A stretch of DNA of 28,361 nucleotides. Source: an uncultured bacterium. Its GTDB lineage: Bacteria > Patescibacteriota > Gracilibacteria > Absconditabacterales > Absconditicoccaceae. Under the pieces are notes generated by a model. It was not told the origin of the DNA, did not search any database, and saw only the letters and a list, made by a program, of their open reading frames with translations. The DNA is taken from NCBI GenBank assembly GCA_937906635.1, contig CALCYP010000079.1, forward strand, positions 1 through 28,361. The letters run 5' to 3'. Each line of letters opens with the position of its first letter. Position 1 is the stretch's first letter. Shown in pieces: positions 1 through 8,655 of this stretch. Both the position numbers and the translations under genes were made by a program.

Positions 1-1
1 T

Positions 2-835
2 TGAAAGAAGTTCTGAATTGTATTACCATCATGAAATGCGTATGATGCATGAAAAGAGCCAGGAGATGACTGTATAGTGACAATCCCATCCAATAAAATA
101 CATGATAAACCGACTAAGAGATGGTGATGAATCCCAGAATGAGAATTTTTGTCAGATAGTAAATGAAATTTTGCAGATATCTATGTAGAATCACAATCAG
201 ATTATGGACATAGGGCTTCTGCATTTAAAGATGATTCTGGACAACGATATGTCCTTGATCCATATACGAGAGTAAATTGAAATATGGATACTTCTCCAAA
301 AAAGTTGGAAGATTACATAAAAGTCAAAAAAATATTAAAGGCACATTTTTATGAATCAAAATGATATGTGCCAGATAGCCAGGAAGTCGCAGAAAATCCA
401 CAAGTTGAGAAGGCTGTCCAGCGAGCAATTAGTATTGCTGAGGATAATTGTCATGGATATGAGCGATGAAGTAAATGACAAAATTGACAGTATGATTGTT
501 CATGACTAGTAAATGCTGCGTTTAAACAAGCATGATTCGATATTCAAAATAAATCATGAACAAAATCAATGAAAGAAGAATATGAGGCTTTGTGATTTGA
601 ATGGATTACACCGTATGATCCAAATAATCTCAAAAGAGGAGATATTGTTTTAAAAAATCAGTGAGCTGATGGAGAAAGGCATACAGAAATTTATACATGA
701 AACTGAAAATTTGTTTGAGCCCGCTCAAATTATGATAACAAATCAGGAGATAGTAGTTGAAATGAAATTGCTGAGAGTAGTGCCAGTTGGTTGACTAATT
801 TTTGATGGAATTGAGTTTTGAGGTATAAATGATAA
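2..835 (+). CDS. NlpC/P60-type peptidoglycan hydrolase (endolysin-like), 5' partial
   Basis: The frame is open from the first bases of the window to TAA at 833-835 (277 visible residues) only if UGA is read through as Gly, which happens about 25 times. The C-terminal half has the NlpC/P60 layout. A YDCSGLV motif places the catalytic Cys at visible residue 166, followed by NAAFKQAGFD. A LKRGDIVL strand comes next, then the catalytic His in RHTEIYTGNGKFVGARS (His about residue 227). This Cys-first arrangement resembles phage-type amidases and endopeptidases that cut peptidoglycan stem peptides. The first 130 or so residues are not recognised. The start lies outside the window, so a signal peptide cannot be judged. 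It ends one base before the convergent miaA stop. It could be a phage lysin, a cell-wall remodelling enzyme or a prey-directed enzyme; the context does not decide. Confidence 0.8.
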
Positions 836-836
836 T

Positions 837-1793
837 CTACCCTAAATACCAAACTTTATAAACTACATTTTTTTTTGGATTATCTTTTTCATCTGCAATA
901 TATCTCCTAAACCAAGTTCTCTGCCTTTTTGCAAGATGTTGAGTATTTTGTTGCAATAGCTTTTCCATTTCTTCAATACCATATTTTCATTCCAAATATC
1001 ATACGACCTCTTTGTATCAAATTCATTGCATAGATTGCAAAGTAGGGGCGTATCATTTTTTTAATAATCACTTAACTTCATCTACAAGTCCTGATTTTAT
1101 CATTTCTTTGATTCTTGCATTTATCAATTCATTTGTTTCATCTTTCCCTCTCCAGATTCCTATCATGAGAATTGGCTGATCCACTTCTTTCTCCAAAAAA
1201 CTTTCAGTTTTTGTTTTCCCAGAAGTATGAAAAATTTCCAAAGCTCTTACTAAATATCTCGTGCTTTTGGGATGAATTTTTTTCGCTTCATCTGGATCGA
1301 TTTTTTCCAATTCCTTGTGCAAAAATCAAGGATTTTTTTCTTCTAAATCAAACATTTTTTTCCTAAATTCAAAATCTGGTCCAATCTCTGGCATTTGAAA
1401 ATTTTTGTAGATTGTGTCGATATATAGTCATGTTCCTCATACAATAATTGGCAATTTTCATCTACTTTGAATTCCTTTGATCTGGTTCTTTACATCTTTT
1501 TGCCATTGTCAGGCAGTATATGATTCATCTGGATTTACAATGTTTATCTGATGATGTGGGATTCTATTCAAAATCTCTTGTGATACTTTGTCGGTTCAAA
1601 TATTCATTTCTCTGAAAATCTGTCTGCTATCGCTAGAAATTATTTCTACATCAAAAAATTTTGATAATTCGACAGACAATTTACTTTTACCAGTTGCTGT
1701 AGCTCATCGAATTATCACAATTCAATTTGGATTCTTTGCGATAAAATCCTGTATTATTTTTTTTGATCATAATACTATTTCATCAAATTTCAT
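837..1793 (-). CDS. miaA: tRNA dimethylallyltransferase MiaA
   Basis: MiaA transfers the dimethylallyl group to N6 of A37 in tRNAs that read UNN codons. The 318-aa protein has every family landmark: P-loop GATATGKS at residues 30-37, DSRQIFREMNIGTDK, GGTGLYIDTIY, the HPKSTRYLVRALEIFHTSGK segment, and the C-terminal NTQHLAKRQRTWFRR motif. The first Gly of the P-loop is encoded by UGA, which is direct evidence for the recoding. The ATG at 1793 is the only choice because an in-frame TAA lies six bases upstream. It is the last gene of a minus-strand operon, starting 8 bases after the upstream membrane-protein gene ends. The stop is 1 bp from that of the convergent hydrolase gene. Length is normal for the family. 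Confidence 0.96.
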
Positions 1794-1801
1794 GGGATTA
1801 T

Positions 1802-2758
1802 TTATTTTTGAAAAAATGGCATTCTACTACATCAAGTAGTAATACACATGATACTTCAAATCAACCTTTCTCAATTTCTATCTACAATTGCGATTTCTCG
1901 ATCTTCATTTGTCATACCATTTGAAGTCGGAAGTTTATATTTTACATTATACCTATAATTTTTTGCAGTCGGTTTGTTGCTTGGACTTTCATAAAATCAT
2001 CATACAATAATTTTATTTCAGACAATTTTATCTAAGAAATGATTTAGCCAATTGCTACTAAAATAAGTCCTATAAGCATCAGAATTTCTCAGATAGCGAT
2101 CAGTAAGACTTGATAGTTCAGAAAATTCTCTTTTATTTATTTTATCATAAAATGATTTTATTAAATCTACATCTGAATTGGATATTTCATCAAGTACTAC
2201 CAAAGCACTATCATTTTCGTCATTTGTTTCGCTTCGGTAGTCATCATTTATTTGTTCATCATTATTAGCTATATCTATATTCTCAATTTCTACAAAATCT
2301 CAAGATTCATTATTGTATCAAATTTGTATTTGTATTTGATTTTCTTGGGTATCGTCCTGTGTGTATCATGTATTGTTTATTTCAGAAAAAACTAATTCTT
2401 TGTTTTGACTTTTAACAGATGATACAATCCAATACAAGATTGCAAATACACAAAATATTATAGAGAAACAAAGTGCTATCTTTGAGTATTTTTCAGCATT
2501 ATTTTCTCGGTTATTATTGTTTTTTTCAGAATTAACTGACATGCTTTCATGGATTTCTTGATTCTTTTTCTCCAAAATAGCCACATCTTTATGATGATTT
2601 GATATTTTTGTATTTATACTATCGTCAATAGTTCTCTGCTTTTTTGGTCTGCCACGACTTACTTTACCTTTATTTTCAGCTGCCTCAATAGCTAATTTAT
2701 TTTTCAATTCTCAAAAATCTTTTTTTGGTCTGCCACGTGAATTAGTTTTTGTTTCCAT
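1802..2758 (-). CDS. Membrane protein with two AT-hook-like motifs and NTF2-like C-terminus
   Basis: A protein of 318 residues. The N-terminus holds two RGRPKK motifs (about residues 8-13 and 35-40), the core of an AT-hook that binds the minor groove of AT-rich DNA. A charged, Asn-rich linker follows, then one membrane helix at about 94-115 (ALCFSIIFCVFAILYWIV). After an acidic linker the last 120 residues look like an NTF2/SnoaL-like domain (DLIKSFYDKINKREFSELSSL, then RNGERLIGSIMCITTGC near the end). This would put the basic N-terminus in the cytoplasm and the C-terminal domain outside. It sits between the surface-protein gene (29 bp upstream) and miaA, probably in one transcript. The AT-hook assignment is by motif only, and the NTF2-like call is an inference from pattern. 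No enzyme function is suggested. Confidence 0.75.
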
Positions 2759-2787
2759 GATATATATTTTTGTATTTAAAATATGTA

Positions 2788-4758
2788 TTAATTCATATAT
2801 TCTTGTGTCCTTGATAACCAATATCTAAATGCACTATCGAAATCATCATAATCTTGGAATTCTCTGTTGGACCTCTTATAAACTACATCTTCCATATTTT
2901 CATACAATTCATCAGATAAATTTCTCCATGAAGTATTGTTCCTTAATCTTGGGTACTGAGATCTGAGATTACTTATGAGAGTAGGCCAAGTATTATAAGT
3001 ACTTTCGACCATCTCAAATTCTTTTTGTGTAAATCAATTTAAAGGAGACGCTGAAGGATTGCTAACATTAAAGTCTATATAAGTAGAATCTCATTCTTCA
3101 TTTTCAACTGTAATCCTATAATATCCCTTTTTAGCAAATTTAAATATATTTTCCACTGTTTTTTCTCATCTATCTGAAGATGACATTGTGATATATCAAT
3201 TGGTCCATGTAGTAGAGCGATTCGTAAAGTATGTAGAACTTGTCCTTGATATATCAGCCCATGAATTAGATGTTGAAGATCTATATTTTGCAGTGAAATA
3301 TATTTTTCCTCTATAATAACTATCTGTAGTTACAGTTAAATCTACATATTCAGACGCATCCGGATTTTTATCATTAGTGCTAAGATTCAAATCGTAGTAG
3401 TAAGAAGAGCTTCATACATTAAAATCAATATAATCTTCATTTCAATCAGAATCTTTAGCATAAATTCTATAATAACCTTTTTTAGCGAATTTTAAGAAAT
3501 TGGAGATAACTTTGTGTCAGTTATCGGAAGATTTCATAGAATAATAACCTTGTTCCCATTCATCAGAATAATTGGAGAAATAAGTCGAATTAGTTCTAGA
3601 AGAGATGGTAGATCGAGAAGAAGATGTAGAAGATCTAAATTGAACTTTATAGAAATAAACTTTTCAAACATAATCTTCATCAGTATCGATGGTAAGTCTG
3701 ATATATTCTGAAGTTGATGGTGCTTTATTATTTGTTGTCACTTCTAATTCATAATTGTTATTGTAATCATCATTAGTATCTACATCAGCGCTTCTCATCA
3801 GCATTATCATTACATATCATCTCAATTCTTTTAAATTAGGATTTGTGTTTGTTATGATTCATTCTCTATACAATCTATTTAAATGTGTTGAATAATAGAC
3901 ATCATTTCAATCCTTTAAGTTAAATAGTAATCTCGATAATGCTGTTCAAAATTCAGCTCTTGTCACTGTATCATAAGGCCTAAATTTGTTGCTTGGCATA
4001 TTTATTCACATAATTCATAGTTGGTATGCCAAGGTTACTCAATTGTCATACTGTGCATCTAAACTTGTTGATACATCAGAAAAATTTGGAACATATACAT
4101 TTGATGGTCTCTTTCAAAGCACATTTATAGCATATTGAGACAGCATTTTAGCCATAGCAATCCTTGTTAAATTTTGATTCATTCAAGCAGCATCTATAGA
4201 TCTTTTTGTTGTAATACCATAACGATATGCATATTGATAAGCTCTATTCATTTCACTAGAATAATTCCAATTATAATCACTATCATAATAATTATCCCAA
4301 TCATAATACCAGTTGTAATCCCAATCATCGTCATCATCATAATAATCATCATTATCATCATTATCATCATAATCTCGGTCATCATCATCGATAGCACTTC
4401 ACCAAGTTCAATTTCTGAAATTGTAATATCTAGTCATTGTGGCAAAACTATCATCTATCGTGATATATAATTTTACCTTTTCAGAAGAATTACTATTGTA
4501 ATAAAATTTACCATTACAAGCTCAAGCAGGAGCCAACGTGTTATCTGGCAACATTATATCACATTTTACCAGACAAGAAGAGTTTTTACAGTTGATATCA
4601 CTCTCAAGAGTATATCTATTATCATTTCATTTTTCTATACTTACACAAATGCTATTTTTTCATACAGATTGCGTTATGCAGTTGTTAGCAAAGGAATTTC
4701 ATGCAAATAAAGCAAAAAAAATGAAACTAAAAGAGAAAACTTTTAATAAATTTTTCAT
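2788..4758 (-). CDS. Secreted SLH-like surface protein with two tandem repeats
   Basis: A 656-aa secreted protein. A signal peptide at 1-24 (KNLLKVFSFSFIFFALFAG, cleavage after NSFA) is followed by a Cys-containing N-terminal region. An extreme Asp/Tyr/Trp-rich tract spans about 120-166, encoded by runs of GAT. Residues about 170-320 resemble S-layer-homology repeats: NLTRIAMAKMLSQYA, then NKFRPYDTVTRAEFGTALS. Two homologous repeats of about 110 residues follow (about 334-450 and 454-562). Both contain a YF(S/T)N motif, a serine-rich strand and FAKKGYYRI near the end. A helical tail closes the protein. It is probably anchored at the cell surface and may mediate adhesion or structure. It is first in the operon, behind a good promoter. 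The whole frame was checked and holds no TAA or TAG. SLH membership is by motif resemblance. Confidence 0.85.
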
Positions 4759-4800
4759 GTCTTTTGATGATTAGTAATAAATAGTTATTCAACATATTAT

Positions 4801-4828
4801 ATTATAGTAATTTGTATATGATTTTCAA
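4801..4828 (-). promoter_or_regulatory. Promoter of the surface-protein operon
   Basis: On the minus strand TTGAAA (4828-4823) and TATAAT (4806-4801) are separated by 16 bp, close to the sigma-70 consensus. The -10 lies about 43 bp upstream of the ATG at 4758, and no other gene stands between. Confidence 0.65.
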
Positions 4829-4931
4829 GTTTATTTACAAATCACTTGACACTAATGAAATATGTTGTATAATTACAGCAAATTACTTATTTCAGAAAAT
4901 GGAATACACACAAAGACATAATAGTTTAATT

Positions 4932-5040
4932 CTATTCATTTGCAATTCAATTTTTGTATTGTTGAAATTCTATCCATTTCTCATTCAAAGCATTTCTAGT
5001 TTCAGGTCACAAGTATTATTTAGCAGGATTGTATCATCTA
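4932..5040 (-). pseudogene. Decayed coding remnant in an otherwise gene-free stretch
   Basis: The 415 bp from 4759 to 5173 holds no intact gene. On the minus strand one frame reads like real protein (YLGPETRNALNEKWIEFQQY, ending NGIANE and TAG at 4932). It is interrupted by an internal TAA about seven codons before its best-conserved part, and by further stops upstream. No start codon fits. This looks like the tail of a dead gene. The parent family is not recognised, and chance cannot be excluded over so few codons. Confidence 0.3.
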
Positions 5041-5173
5041 TATTGACTTCACTACTATTTGAAAATAGAGATTTAATGCTTTTCCATCTCCATTCTTTCA
5101 AAAAAAATTTTTCATTGATAATGAAGTGAATATAATTAAATATTACAATGTTTACCATTTAATAAACAAAAAA

Positions 5174-5656
5174 ATGAAAACAGCTTGTAAGGTAATATGT
5201 CGAATATTGTGAGTGCTTATTTGCTTTATTTTGACAAATTTAGTCATTTGAACCATCAAATATTGATGAACTAAAGCGTATGCACAAATCCTTAATGAGA
5301 AAAATTGGCAAGAATGTATGTCTGAATTTTCAATTTTAAGACCAAGGACACGAGTCTCAATATTTTATCAGGATTTACAAAAAGACACAGAAAAACAAGT
5401 AGAAAATTTACTAAATGATTTAGATAATGAAACTTCACAGCAAGTAGACGATATATTTAATGAAATATTATCTGGAGATTCAAAAGTGAGCGAAGAAGAA
5501 AACATAAATCATAATCCATATGATCCAGATTATGAGGATGAATTTAATAGCTTTTTTTGAAATTCATCAGAGGATACGCCAGAAGTAATCTCAGTAGAAG
5601 AGATTGAAAATTTAGAACCTGCATGATTTGTAGTAGATGACAGTACAGAATATTAA
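5174..5656 (+). CDS. Small membrane-anchored or secreted protein, unknown function
   Basis: A 160-aa protein with a hydrophobic N-terminal segment at about 7-27 (VICRILGVLICFILTNLVIG). A possible signal-peptidase site follows KAYA near residue 39. The mature part is acidic, with a helical stretch (QKDTEKQVENLLNDLDNET) and a tail rich in Glu and Asp. No known domain was recognised. The first ATG after an AT-rich leader is taken as start. Its last 20 bases overlap the start of the SufD-like gene, which implies translational coupling and a shared transcript. It could tether or accompany the downstream proteins, but nothing in the sequence proves this. Confidence 0.75.
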
Positions 5657-6272
5657 TTCAAATGAAAATAAAATTGAAAAAATTTTTTCCACTACAAAAA
5701 GTGAAAGTTTTTCTTTATCAAAAAATATAAAATTTAATTATTTAGCAATCGTACAAGATTCCGAATTCTATCTGGATATTCAGACTGAATGAGAACAAAT
5801 TGAATGAAATATTTTTTTGATTTGCTTTTGAAAATGAAAGGTTATCAGTCAGGTCAATACAAAGATAGATAATTCAGAAAACAAAATCAATGTTTTTATC
5901 TTGAGCCTTTTGCAGGATAATAATATTATTGATGTAGACTGAGATATCAAAGTTGAAAAAAATGTATCAAATTCACAATGACATTTGATGGAAAAAAATA
6001 TAATTCTTTGAAAAAATGTAAAAGCAAAAATGTCTCCAAAGCTTGATGTTTATTCTCAAAATGTCCAAGCGACCCACGGAGTATCAATTGATAAAATCAA
6101 TCCAGAAAAAAAATTTTATATTGAGAGTAGAGGACTATCAAACAAAGAATCTATTGAATTGAGTATACATGGTTATATACAATACATTTTAGAAAATTTT
6201 GATACAATCACAGATTTAGAAAAAAATGAAATTGAAAATACTATTTTATCCAATATTCAAATAGATGACTAA
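5637..6272 (+). CDS. Short SufD-like Fe-S assembly scaffold protein
   Basis: A 211-aa protein whose C-terminal half matches the SufB/SufD family: SPKLDVYSQNVQATHG, then FYIESRGLSNKESIELSIHGY. SufD is the partner of SufB in the SufBC2D scaffold that builds iron-sulfur clusters. The conserved His of the (A/S)xHG motif, a residue implicated in cluster assembly at the SufB-SufD interface, is at residue 147. The protein is about half the usual SufD length and keeps mainly the end of the beta-helix core and the C-terminal helices. No sufB, sufC or sufS is adjacent; its neighbours are a membrane protein (20-bp overlap) and an unknown (8-bp overlap). The family call is firm for the C-terminus, but whether it still works in Fe-S assembly is uncertain. 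Confidence 0.8.
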
Positions 6273-6612
6273 ATATTTTGAATTATTACTTGATTTACTA
6301 GAAATCGAAAATAAAGGTTCATACATTGAAATTGCAAAAATAATAGAATCCAACAGAGATAAAAAAGTAAAAGCGTATCATCAATACTTTTTCATTTTTG
6401 AATGATACAAAAAACTCCTTGAATGAGATATAGAGCCAGAAGATTTTTTACAACTTGGTGATGTTTGATCAAACCTAAGATTTGACCATGACAAACCAGA
6501 CTCAATCACATTTTTGCAATCAAACCCAAAATTGGATAAAGATACGATATATATCTTCGATTCACTTTCTGATGGAATAATTCCTACGGCTGAAAATGTG
6601 TTTTATGTTTAA
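6265..6612 (+). CDS. Conserved-looking protein of unknown function (115 aa)
   Basis: The start overlaps the end of the SufD-like gene by 8 bases (ATGACTAA junction), so the two are probably translationally coupled. The protein begins with helical stretches (YFELLLDLLEIENKGSYIEI, then KVKAYHQYFFIFEGYKKLLEG). It continues with a mixed segment containing FDHDKPDSITFLQ and ends in GIIPTAENVFYV. It is soluble by appearance, with no membrane segment and no Cys pairs. I do not recognise the family. A strong stem-loop 24 bp after the stop closes the unit. Its position suggests a role tied to the SufD-like protein, but this is inference. Confidence 0.75.
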
Positions 6613-6635
6613 CTGATAATGATATATATAGTATT

Positions 6636-6718
6636 AGACCCCGGGTAAATCGTAAATTCATAGACAGACTAAAATTTTTAGTTAGTCTGAAAATTAAAAA
6701 ATTACCCGAGGTCTTTTT
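6636..6718 (+). terminator. Large composite stem-loop terminator
   Basis: The outer arms at 6636-6648 and 6702-6714 pair over 13 bp with one mismatch (left arm AGACCCCGGGTAA). An inner 8-bp hairpin sits in the loop (CAGACTAA at 6665-6672 with TTAGTCTG at 6682-6689). A T-run follows the right arm. It closes the 5174-6612 unit. Confidence 0.6.
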
Positions 6719-6735
6719 CAAAAAAAAATTTTCAG

Positions 6736-6811
6736 AAAAAATGCACTTTTTTTCAAAAAAGTCTGAAACGCCAGTTTTGACCGCGATAAAAAAGTGCCAA
6801 AAAATTTGACA
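6736..6811 (+). repeat. 76-bp regulatory repeat, copy 1
   Basis: These 76 bases are identical to 10969-11044. Inside are inverted arms GCACTTTTTT (6743-6752) and AAAAAAGTGC (6788-6797), about 35 bases apart. The block ends exactly with the -35 hexamer TTGACA (6806-6811). It lies upstream of transcription start, so it is more likely a DNA-level control element than an RNA structure. Confidence 0.8.
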
Positions 6812-6833
6812 TCTTTTTTTTTTTGCATATAAT
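6806..6833 (+). promoter_or_regulatory. Consensus promoter of the 244-aa protein gene
   Basis: TTGACA (6806-6811) and TATAAT (6828-6833) match the sigma-70 consensus perfectly, with a 16-bp, almost pure-T spacer. The ATG at 6875 is 42 bases further on. Confidence 0.85.
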
Positions 6834-6874
6834 TAAGTTGTCATTAAGACTTTTTATATTCTATTTTAATACAA

Positions 6875-7609
6875 ATGGCAACAAATTTTGAAACAAGACA
6901 AAATGATGTCGTAGAAGCAAATCCTGGCGATTGATGAAGGACAGGATGAGATGCGGCAACCGAGATTTTTTACACGGTTAGATCGGATTTTAAAAATTTA
7001 TTAAAAAGATGAAGAGATGTGATTAATAGCTCGTGATTACTCCCAAATTTTGATTTGAAAAATGCTATAAACAAGAAAAATCAGGAAAAAGCGAAAACTA
7101 AGTTTGAAAAACGAATAACTGACGATATTGATCTAAAAAAATGATATGATAAAAATAAAAACGAAAAGGCAAACAATCCGAAATTTCAAAAATATACAGA
7201 AAAAATAATGGATTTTTTTGTACAAAATTTAAGTTTTTTACAAAATAATTATGATAATAAAGATTATAGAATATCGTATATTGATAAAGGTGTAACTCCT
7301 GCAAGCATGAAAATAGAGTCGGATAGTTACGAGATTAGTAAAAATATGATTAAAATGAAAAGTGATCCTAATATACCAGGTGATGAAGATATAATTATTG
7401 AGAATCCAACAATAGAATGGCTGTTTATAGCAATATATGCTTGTACACTTGAAATGCAAGCTAAGAGGGATACTATCGATAAACTAAGAAAAGAAAAATT
7501 AAGCAGAATAGCATGACAACAAATTGCTCAAAATAATGAAGCCGCTCATAAACTAGAAGTTGAACAAGCAAATGCTGATTTAGAAGCTCAATTATGAAAC
7601 TTAGCATAA
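6875..7609 (+). CDS. Unknown 244-aa protein behind the 76-bp repeat promoter
   Basis: The frame runs from ATG 6875 to TAA 7607-7609. The N-terminus is Gly-rich (GDGGRTGGDAATE, several Gly from UGA). A lysine-rich helical middle follows, and then a C-terminal helix (PTIEWLFIAIYACTLEMQAK) that leads into a coiled coil (KLEVEQANADLEAQLG). There is no signal peptide. One moderately hydrophobic segment (WLFIAIYACTL) may be buried rather than membrane-spanning. I do not recognise the family. It has its own consensus promoter and terminator, so it is a single-gene unit. It shares its upstream control element with the 109-aa and 596-aa genes at 11107-13257, which suggests co-regulation. Confidence 0.8.
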
Positions 7610-7624
7610 TAGTAAAGTTTAACG

Positions 7625-7650
7625 AAAAAGGCCTAATTTAGGCCTTTTTT
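7625..7650. terminator. Bidirectional terminator between the 244-aa gene and nrdR
   Basis: A perfect hairpin with an 11-bp stem (AAAAAGGCCTA pairing with TAGGCCTTTTT) and a 3-base loop. It is flanked by A- and T-runs on both strands, so it can serve both convergent genes. Confidence 0.85.
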
Positions 7651-7675
7651 AAATAATAAAAATTTTGTTTATTAT

Positions 7676-8113
7676 TTATTTCTCAATAAATTTCTTGAAA
7701 TCTTCAAGATTATCAAATGATTTATACACAGATGCAAATCTAATATAAGCTACAGGATCGAAATCTTTTAAAGCATTTAAAATATCATCTCATATTTTTT
7801 GTGAAGAAATTTCATCTCATTCAGATGTTCGTTGATTTTCTAAATTATTTAGGACTTCTTCAATCTTTTCACTATCATAATCTCTTTTTGCCAATGAAAG
7901 CATGAGAGCTCTTTTGATTTTTTGTCTATCATATAGCTCCTTTTTACCATCTTTTTTTACTACAGTCAAATCTGTAAATTCTCTCCTTTCAAAAGTAGTA
8001 AATCTATTATTGCAAAATTCACATTCTCTCCTTCTCCTGATGGTCTGTCAATCATCAATAACTCTACTATCTATTACTTTAGTTTCTAAATTTTGGCACT
8101 TAGGACATTTCAT
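7676..8113 (-). CDS. nrdR: Transcriptional repressor NrdR
   Basis: NrdR represses ribonucleotide reductase operons by binding NrdR boxes, with ATP/dATP sensed by an ATP-cone. The 145-aa protein is full length. The N-terminal zinc ribbon uses Cys 3, 6, 31 and 34 (MKCPKC and CEFC) with the family signature VIDSRVIDDGQTIRRRREC between them. The ATP-cone follows (LTVVKKDGKKELYDRQKIKRALMLSLAKR) and ends SVYKSFDNLEDFKKFIEK. The start is the ATG directly before the first zinc-ribbon Cys. It converges on the 244-aa gene across a shared terminator. A heptamer repeat separates it from the upstream four-helix-bundle gene. No ribonucleotide reductase gene is in the window. Confidence 0.96.
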
Positions 8114-8139
8114 AGGAAAAATTTTTTATAGGATAAAAA

Positions 8140-8179
8140 ATTTTTTAGCTAATGGCTGATAGCCTATAGCTAATAGCAA
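8140..8179. repeat. Heptameric AGCTAAT/AGCTGAT-type repeat, site 1
   Basis: Imperfect 7-base units (AGCTAAT, GGCTGAT, AGCCTAT, AGCTAAT) fill the gap between nrdR and the four-helix-bundle gene. The block begins right after that gene's TAA on the minus strand. Confidence 0.65.
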
Positions 8180-8551
8180 TTATTGACTATTTAAATCGCT
8201 ATTTAGTTTATTAATAAATCAATTTAACATTTTATGAATTTTAATTATTTCTGGGGATATATTACCTAACTCTTCTTCATTGATATATCAAATCTCTTTA
8301 CATATTATAAGCTGAGTTTTTAATTCTCAAATGCTTCATCTAGCAATATACAAAAATCTTAAAAATTCTTTATCTGATCATCTGTTGTATCATTCTGCAA
8401 TATTACTAGCAACACTTACAGCACATCTCTGAATTTGATCTCTTAATCAATAATCGTGTTTAAATTTTTCATTATTGATAATCATAAAATAGATTATTTT
8501 TGCTAGATTTATTGAGTCCCTCCATATTTGCAGTTCTTCAATTGTTCACAT
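8180..8551 (-). CDS. Four-helix-bundle protein (23S rRNA intervening-sequence protein family)
   Basis: A 123-aa protein with the signature of this family: ELQIWRDSINLAKIIY at the N-terminus, then DYGLRDQIQRCAVSVASNIA and EGYNRGSDKEFLRFLYIARG, then IGELKTQLIICKEIGYI. Members form a pentameric four-helix bundle. Some are encoded within rRNA intervening sequences, but most are free-standing and of unknown function. The ATG at 8551 is followed directly by a UGA glycine codon. It lies between two blocks of the heptamer repeat, in line with nrdR and the 730-aa gene, all on the minus strand. Family assignment is confident; the role is not known. Confidence 0.9.
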
Positions 8552-8574
8552 AGAAAATTTTTATGGAATAAATT

Positions 8575-8655
8575 TTTTGGTTAATGGCTCATAGCTGATA
8601 GCTAATGGCAAAGAACTCCTTTGCTATCAGCTATTGGCTATTAGCTATCAGCTAT
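8575..8655. repeat. Heptameric TAGCTGA-type repeat, site 2, partly hairpin-forming
   Basis: Degenerate 7-base units (TAGCTGA, TAGCTAA, TAGCCAA on the minus strand) appear in both orientations around a short spacer, so the block can fold back on itself. The TAG stop of the 730-aa gene (8652-8654) is the first unit of the block. Confidence 0.7.

Noticed and set aside
3514..3711. + strand Arg/Ser-rich ORF
   Set aside because: Antisense of the repeat region of the surface protein gene, whose minus frame is fully open and protein-like.
4174..4470. + strand ORF rich in Ile
   Set aside because: It is the antisense of the Asp-rich GAT tract of the surface protein; GAT repeats read backwards as ATC (Ile).
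4812..5129. + strand 105-codon ORF in the gap before 5174
   Set aside because: Phe/Ser/Leu-rich composition typical of antisense or AT-rich noise; the opposite strand shows a better protein-like remnant.
8140..8655. CRISPR array
   Set aside because: The repeat unit is only 7 bases, degenerate, tandem and without unique spacers.
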